From assembly GCF_963668165.1 (NCBI RefSeq), contig NZ_OY764211.1, positions 372,001 to 436,000 on the forward strand: 64,000 nucleotides of DNA. Reading direction: 5' to 3'. Position 1 is the stretch's first letter. Each line of letters opens with the position of its first letter. Origin of the DNA: Marispirochaeta sp. Lineage in GTDB: Bacteria > Spirochaetota > Spirochaetia > JC444 > Marispirochaetaceae. The notes under the pieces are model-generated. The model had not been told where the DNA came from, ran no database searches, and saw only the letters and a list, made by a program, of their open reading frames with translations. This document shows, in pieces, positions 59,866 through 64,000 of this stretch. Made by a program: the position numbers and the translations under genes.

Positions 59866-60653
59866 TCGCCACTCCCCGGGACCGTGAACGAACACGACAG
59901 GAAATTGCCGGCTACAGCCGGGCCCTGATGCTTTCTACCGGCGTTACTGAACTCTGTGCGACCGAGGCCACGCCCAAACAGGAAGAGTTTCTCCATCGTG
60001 TGTTGAGCGAAGAGATGGCGCGGCGAGATCGCAACCGAAAGACGCGGCTTCTTTCGCGAGCGGGATTTCCGGTGCTCAAGAGTTTCACCGACTATGACTT
60101 TTCCGGCATTCGCTTCCCGCCGGCGTTGAGTCAGGAGGAACTGCTTAGTTGCCGGTTCATCGCCGAAAAGAAGAATCTGGTCCTCTACGGTGGAGTGGGT
60201 ACCGGTAAAACCCACATGAGTCTCGCCCTCGGAATCATGGCCTGTGAGATGAGCTTGAAGGTTCGCTTCTACACAGTGACCGAACTGGTGCTCAACCTCT
60301 CCGACGCCTACCGCACCGGAACGATGGAACGACTGGTTCGTGATCTGAAACAACTGGATCTCTTGATCCTCGACGAATGGGGATACGTACCGGTAGACCG
60401 GGAAGGCTCACAGCTGTTGTTTCGCATTGTCGCCGATAGCTACGAAAGCAAGAGCCTGATCCTTACCACCAACCTGGAGTTTTCCAAATGGGGGGGCGTG
60501 TTCACCGACGAGCAGATGGCCGCAGCGATGATCGACCGACTGGTACATCACGGGCACCTGTTGATGTTCGAATCAAAAAGCTACCGGATGACCCACACAC
60601 TGATGCGCCACACCGCCGTTACCGAGACGACGGAAAGAATGGAAACCCCATGA
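59862..60653 (+). CDS. istB: IstB helper ATPase (IS21 family)
   Basis: A 263-residue AAA+ protein: NLVLYGGVGTGKTHMSLALG (Walker A), LKQLDLLILDEWGYVPVDRE (Walker B), LILTTNLEFSKWGGVFTDEQ (sensor region) and the C-terminal DRLVHHGHLLMFESKSYRMT. It assembles IstA on the ends and selects targets. It belongs to a different lineage from the istB remnant at 32418. Confidence 0.95.
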   Translation: MIATPRDRERTRQEIAGYSRALMLSTGVTELCATEATPKQEEFLHRVLSEEMARRDRNRKTRLLSRAGFPVLKSFTDYDFSGIRFPPALSQEELLSCRFIAEKKNLVLYGGVGTGKTHMSLALGIMACEMSLKVRFYTVTELVLNLSDAYRTGTMERLVRDLKQLDLLILDEWGYVPVDREGSQLLFRIVADSYESKSLILTTNLEFSKWGGVFTDEQMAAAMIDRLVHHGHLLMFESKSYRMTHTLMRHTAVTETTERMETP

Positions 60654-60844
60654 CTATTACGCGGAAATGGATCGAACAATTGCGCTCCAACTGCAGGCTC
60701 CGTATCGACGCCCAGCTGGAAGAACTGATCCTTGCTCAATACGGCGTTGAACCGGAACCGTACGAGTACAGCGAGCAGGATCTCTACGAGCAGATCAGAA
60801 AACTGATCAGCCAATACAACGATGAACACGCGGTTTACCAATGA
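60650..60844 (+). CDS. Third ORF of the IS21 element, 64 residues
   Basis: ATG overlaps the istB stop (ATGA). The peptide MTITRKWIEQLRSNCRLRID then AQLEELILAQYGVEPEPYEY is hydrophilic and helical, with an acidic second half (SEQDLYEQIRKLISQYNDEH). Standard IS21 elements have only istA and istB. The tight coupling and clean frame up to 60844, before the right inverted repeat, suggest a working accessory gene. No family is recognised. Confidence 0.65.
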   Translation: MTITRKWIEQLRSNCRLRIDAQLEELILAQYGVEPEPYEYSEQDLYEQIRKLISQYNDEHAVYQ

Positions 60845-61040
60845 CCAGCAGAACACTCGAAGCCGTAGGATTACACCCCATCACGAGCAAGTCTCCCGGC
60901 ACTCAACAAAAGGAGTTAATGGCTAAGAAAATATCATAATCTATGCGTCAGATAGCAACGGTAAAACCCGGGAATTCCCCGCGGTAATTTCCGGGAAGCT
61001 ATAACGGCAAAAGCCAGGATTTGTGCTTGACAGAACACAT

Positions 61041-61192
61041 TCAGGCGGGCCAAACACATCTACGTGGGAAAGGAGCGCATTGTAACCCGCTTAAGCACCC
61101 CCCCCACGGGAGGGAATCCCTATGAGGACGTAAACACCTATTACTACCATCCCGACCACCTGGGAAGCGCCCACTGTATAAGCGACCCCTGA
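61041..61192 (+). pseudogene. Rhs core fragment next to the IS21 right end (Rhs-4)
   Basis: Reads FRRAKHIYVGKERIVTRLST, PPTGGNPYEDVNTYYYHPDH and LGSAHCISDP then stop TGA. It closely matches Rhs-3 at about 51217-51360, so it is a fourth piece of the same gene family, cut by IS21 on the left and by unrelated DNA on the right. Confidence 0.88.
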
Positions 61193-61258
61193 AATTAAAG
61201 CGCGATTGACATCCGGAGCAACTCGTTTAGAATGATAGCAATTCAAACGAGGTCTATT

Positions 61259-61435
61259 ATGTTTAAGATTATAGAGATAATAGATAAATACAAGATAAAG
61301 ATCTTCATCAGTCTAGTTGTACTATACATTATCTCCTGGGCGTCCTTGGGCAGAGAATGTAGTCAGAGGGATGAGGCTGCTGATCAAATTATTTCCGAAA
61401 TTCTATCATATCTGCGGAGTATTCCTCCATTATAG
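61259..61435 (+). CDS. 58-residue membrane-anchored protein
   Basis: Begins MFKIIEIIDKYKIKIFISLV, has one membrane segment (IKIFISLVVLYIISWASLG) and a polar C-terminus (ECSQRDEAADQIISEILSYL). A longer frame from 61232 adds nine residues. AT-rich; it follows an Rhs fragment and could be another tip partner left behind. Low support beyond the open frame. Confidence 0.4.
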   Translation: MFKIIEIIDKYKIKIFISLVVLYIISWASLGRECSQRDEAADQIISEILSYLRSIPPL

Positions 61436-61489
61436 GAATACCTATGTGACTAAAGTGTATGAAGCATTACCTAACACCTGAATAATCTC

Positions 61490-62314
61490 TCACCTCCTTG
61501 TAATTTTACTAGCTTCAATGAATAGTACATCATTACTAGTAAACTCATTCTTAGCAATTAGATTATCTTTGAAAGAGATAACTTGAAAATTATTCTCTTT
61601 TAAAAACTTCGTAATCATGTTTATGGTGTAATAATTATCCCACGTAATATATTCTCTAGTCTCTTTATTTTCAATTATTACTGTACGAGTTCCCCATGCT
61701 TTTTGTTTACTAAAATGCTTAACCTCCTCTAATAGTAGGTGAGGTTTTTCTGACCAGAAATCTCCACCGTCCATATAATGCCAATCTCTTTTTTCTTTTT
61801 TCGTTTTACATAACCCCGACTGAAATACATCAAAAATGAAAACACCGTTCTCATTTAAGGAATTATAGATTTTATTTAGTATGACTTTCTGTTCACTGGG
61901 TATCAAGGCACCAAAATCACAGTAAATAAATATAACAACATCATACCCAGTACCAATATCTTCTTGCAGGTAATCTTTACAGAAAAAGTCTATTCTTAAC
62001 CCTTCTTCTACAGCTCTTTTTCTTGCATAAGATATTGAGTTTTGCGATATATCAATCCCTGTTACAGAGTATCCTTTTCGCGCCAATGATGTAGTATATA
62101 ATCCAGGTCCGCAGCCGAGATCTAAAATCCTTCCATTTTCTGGAATCTTGGCTTTGATCCATTTTACTGTTTTCTTAATTGTCTCGAGATTTCTACTGGC
62201 TGCGTCACTATCTAAATCAAGATGAGCAGTTAACATATTTTTTGATATATAATTGTCAGTCCAAAGAAAGTGATTGCTTCTTTGATATAATAGTAGATTA
62301 TCGTTAATAATCAT
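61490..62314 (-). CDS. Class I SAM-dependent methyltransferase
   Basis: A 274-residue methyltransferase: motif I RILDLGCGPGLYTTSLARKG, motif II VTGIDISQNSISYARKRAVE, motif IV region YDVVIFIYCDFGALIPSEQK, then ENGVFIFDVFQSGL. The substrate is unknown; the C-terminal half (HYMDGGDFWSEKPHLLLEEV) is like small-molecule methyltransferases. AT-rich compared with the core, so probably acquired. A 137-bp gap separates it from the LysE gene. Confidence 0.9.
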   Translation of the reverse strand: MIINDNLLLYQRSNHFLWTDNYISKNMLTAHLDLDSDAASRNLETIKKTVKWIKAKIPENGRILDLGCGPGLYTTSLARKGYSVTGIDISQNSISYARKRAVEEGLRIDFFCKDYLQEDIGTGYDVVIFIYCDFGALIPSEQKVILNKIYNSLNENGVFIFDVFQSGLCKTKKEKRDWHYMDGGDFWSEKPHLLLEEVKHFSKQKAWGTRTVIIENKETREYITWDNYYTINMITKFLKENNFQVISFKDNLIAKNEFTSNDVLFIEASKITRR

Positions 62315-62451
62315 GTTTTATCCTTTCTTATGTTGTCCTATTTCTATCTTTCTTCACAATCAGACTGCCGACGACTGTGAAATGTAAAGAAACTATGAGA
62401 AAAGTAAATGCATACTCGAGAAAGAGTTTAATCTCTTGCTCCCCATGTATA

Positions 62452-63066
62452 TCAGTTTTCACTGAGAGCTAATCTCGCAGCGAATCCGATTAAAATAATA
62501 CCAAACCCCTGCTGAATTCGGTACGTTAGCTTTTTTGAACCTATAATAATTTTCTTAAAATAATTTGCAAGTAATCCATACAGTATGAACACGATAAGTG
62601 TTAAAACCATGAAAACCAAGCCTAATACTATCATTTGGGAAGAATAGCTCGTTTTTGAATTTACCAGAAACTGTGGTAGAAAGGAAAAAAAGAATATCGT
62701 CAGTTTTGGATTCAATAGATTAATAAGTATTCCTTTAATGATAATTCCTATATATCTCTTTTTTTTCTTCTTATTGTCAAATTCGATGATATTCTTGCTC
62801 TTAATTAAATTATATCCAAGGTATATAAGGTAAAAAGTGCCTGCAACCTTAATAACCTGGAAAATCTCCGCACTAAAATGAAGCAATGCGGAAACTCCCA
62901 GGATACCAGCAACTAAATGAGGTACTATCCCTAATGTACAGCCTATTGTGGCGATAATGCCGTCTTTTCTGCTTCCTGTTAAGGCAGTTGAGATCGTATA
63001 AATAACCCCTGTCCCTGGTATCAGAACAACAATCAATGATGTAATGAGAAAAGAAAAACTGAACAT
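62452..63066 (-). CDS. LysE/RhtB-family exporter
   Basis: A 204-residue inner-membrane protein with about six hydrophobic segments. Family signature: VLIPGTGVIYTISTALTGSR then KDGIIATIGCTLGIVPHLVA (PGP/PGT...G region) and LLNPKLTIFFFSFLPQFLV. It probably exports an amino acid or similar small solute. A few bases after an ATG-proximal AGGAGATAG. AT-rich; the region is likely acquired. Confidence 0.9.
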   Translation of the reverse strand: MFSFSFLITSLIVVLIPGTGVIYTISTALTGSRKDGIIATIGCTLGIVPHLVAGILGVSALLHFSAEIFQVIKVAGTFYLIYLGYNLIKSKNIIEFDNKKKKKRYIGIIIKGILINLLNPKLTIFFFSFLPQFLVNSKTSYSSQMIVLGLVFMVLTLIVFILYGLLANYFKKIIIGSKKLTYRIQQGFGIILIGFAARLALSEN

Positions 63067-63177
63067 AGACTATCTCCTATAACGATTCAAAAATAGTACT
63101 CAAAAACCCATGAATATGAGAAGTTGTCAGTAAGAGGTTGGGATGACAAGACATCTTATATTCTCCACCAGGTGAAA

Positions 63178-63429
63178 TCATTTATCGTAGTGCGAAAGAA
63201 TTAATACTATTCCTAAAAGTATCTCCAGGAGTATTAAAACTATCGGAAACCAGACAAATCTCGAGGAAATAAAAATTGCTGTAGGTCCATCTGTGCCACC
63301 GATTATTCCTATAGTATTCGCGTTGGTACTAACAAAGATATGAAAAATATCCTGAAGTACTGGGATAAAGAATATAAGCAAAATGATAGAATTTGTTAAA
63401 AACAGAAAAAGTATGATCTTTTTTTTCAT
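63178..63429 (-). CDS. 83-residue two-TM protein with OadB-like GGTDGPT motif
   Basis: Two membrane segments (IILFLFLTNSIILLIFFIPV and FPIVLILLEILLGIVLILS) flank a segment TIGIIGGTDGPTAIFISSR. That segment matches the conserved motif of the beta subunit of Na+-pumping decarboxylases, which is over 350 residues long. Only this motif and its lead helix remain, in a compact protein. Similar short proteins exist in Firmicutes under the same name; their role is not known to me. ATG at 63429 follows AAAGGA; a longer frame from 63465 is less likely. Confidence 0.7.
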   Translation of the reverse strand: MKKKIILFLFLTNSIILLIFFIPVLQDIFHIFVSTNANTIGIIGGTDGPTAIFISSRFVWFPIVLILLEILLGIVLILSHYDK

Positions 63430-63550
63430 CAATAATCCTTTCAAGGAGATGGTATCGTAACACATAGCGTTAAATTATTGTGTTCGCTCCAAACCAGTTT
63501 TGGTCCACAATGAAGCGAAACCGAATATTCTCTGTTATGTTCAGTTACGT

Positions 63551-63697
63551 TTACGTCAATTTGCCCCAATCGTTTATTCTAATATGCTCCTCGATATTTA
63601 TTTTCTTTGGTTCCTTCTGATAATCCATGATCTTCTCGATGTGTTCAATAGACAACATCTGCATCCCGACGAAGTATTCACCGATCAGCTCTTTCAT
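63551..63697 (-). CDS. Possible 48-residue protein or fragment
   Basis: Frame MKELIGEYFVGMQMLSIEHI to GKLT, stop at 63551-63553. GGAAAGGG lies just before the ATG. It is charged and helical (EKIMDYQKEPKKINIEEHIR). It could be the end of a decayed gene, because the reading frame stays open for a short distance upstream. I recognise no family. Confidence 0.3.
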   Translation of the reverse strand: MKELIGEYFVGMQMLSIEHIEKIMDYQKEPKKINIEEHIRINDWGKLT

Positions 63698-63823
63698 TCC
63701 CTTTCCAGTTCTCACACCCCGCATGATCAGGCCTTGTTAAACCATCCAACCTACAAATCAAATCTCCATATCGCAGATCCGTCATCCCATGAACGCAGTT
63801 CAAACAGATGTGAACGTTATGAA

Positions 63824-63917
63824 GTGACCCCCAGTTTGCAAATCGTGGATTCACCGGGCATACTGGGAATAACAAAATCAACGTATGCGGCTACCGCATG
63901 CAAATGGAGGTCACTGG
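63824..63917 (+). ncRNA. Structured leader upstream of the IS110 transposase, possible bridge RNA
   Basis: Non-coding DNA with strong pairing: AGTGACCCCCAGTTTGCA (about 63824-63841) is nearly complementary to TGCAAATGGAGGTCACT (about 63899-63915). Inside are CCCAGT...ACTGGG and GTATGCGG-CTA-CCGCATGC (63883-63901). IS110 elements encode a bridge RNA in the non-coding left end that selects target and donor. The location fits, but I cannot show the guide loops. Confidence 0.4.
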
Positions 63918-64000
63918 ATGAATACTGTAACGCACATTGGAATCGATGTCCACAAAGATACTTACTCGCTGTGTTCATTCAACTTTTCAGCCCAGAAGAG
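63918..64000 (+). CDS. IS110-family transposase, N-terminus (runs off the window)
   Basis: ATG at 63918 gives MNTVTHIGIDVHKDTYSLCS, the RuvC-like DEDD start (first catalytic Asp in IGIDVHKD) typical of IS110/IS902 transposases. GGAGG lies ten bases upstream, inside a potential stem with the leader. Only 27 codons are visible. Confidence 0.85.
   Translation, partial: MNTVTHIGIDVHKDTYSLCSFNFSAQK

Larger units (their letters stand above)
58232..61037 (+). mobile_element. IS21-family element, complete (about 2.8 kb)
   Basis: istA, istB and a third small ORF lie between long imperfect inverted repeats. The left repeat (about 58252-58306) and the complement of the right (about 60985-61020) share TCCTGG/CCCTGG, TTTRCCGTT, TTCCCGG, TTACCG and GGAATTCCCGGG in the same order. 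Outermost TG...CA ends at 58232 and 61037 are plausible, but the tips are not fixed and I see no clear target duplication. The right end abuts an Rhs fragment, the left end a GxxExxY upstream region. Confidence 0.82.

Noticed and set aside
63678..63881. 67-codon minus-strand frame before the IS110 gene
   Set aside because: Lies over the structured IS110 leader, and its Cys/His-rich sequence shows no family resemblance.
1..64000. CRISPR array or cas genes
   Set aside because: No regularly spaced short direct repeats and no Cas-like proteins were seen.

Overview
The window reads as a spirochaete chromosome. The evidence is a FlaB-type periplasmic flagellin under a sigma-28 promoter, a PUR-alpha (BpuR-like) DNA-binding protein, a shortened SMC, a lone HD-GYP protein beside flagellar export genes, and several genes that look spirochaete-specific. 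The assignment rests on protein recognition and gene order; no 16S gene is present, so I do not name a species.

Positions 1-26,760 and 28,171-29,400 are dense, ordinary core genome. In order they hold pdxS (cut by the window edge), a PLP homeostasis protein, a pseudouridine synthase, an MBL/pentapeptide pair, bpuR-like and rnhB, smc, then ffh, followed by a long tightly coupled operon rpsP-khpA-rimM-trmD-rplS-(FliK-like)-(FlhB-C-like)-HD-GYP-yraN-47 aa-133 aa. After that come coaD-rpmF-acpP-rnc, cca, flagellin, thiN and a large spirochaete protein, and a HAD-SPFH-HIT operon. Many junctions are 4-base ATGA overlaps. One ISAs1-like element (26,804-28,126) with a perfect 9-bp target duplication interrupts this block, in front of a membrane protein and map.

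After tRNA-Thr (29,317-29,390) the character changes to an accessory region that runs to the end of the window. It starts with a tyrosine integrase broken by one stop codon. It then carries IS21 debris, group II introns, pieces of Rhs/YD-repeat genes with AT-rich tips and small membrane partners, three toxin-antitoxin modules (YoeB/YefM-like, CopG/RelE-like, BrnT/BrnA), three GxxExxY genes or fragments, a 5'-truncated primase-helicase with tandem tyrosine recombinases, a complete IS21 with an extra small ORF, a methyltransferase, a LysE exporter, a lone DGPT-motif microprotein, and the start of an IS110 transposase.

The most striking object is a 1,864-bp group II intron present twice (33,619-35,482 and 54,498-56,361), with one base difference found. 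Copy 2 sits exactly inside the codons for the YADD catalytic motif of another group II intron's reverse transcriptase. The right flank of copy 1 is the continuation of yet another RT from that same point. It appears to be an intron that homes into the active-site codons of other introns. Its own YADD codons are spelled differently, which may protect it. The left flank of copy 1 is instead an antisense istA containing a near-copy of the target, which points to recombination between intron copies. Other leads are CsrA-type sites on the flagellin leader, a probably leaderless coaD mRNA, a hinge-less SMC, a repeated 'Rhs tip plus two-TM protein' arrangement, and a 500-bp cluster of near-perfect hairpins.
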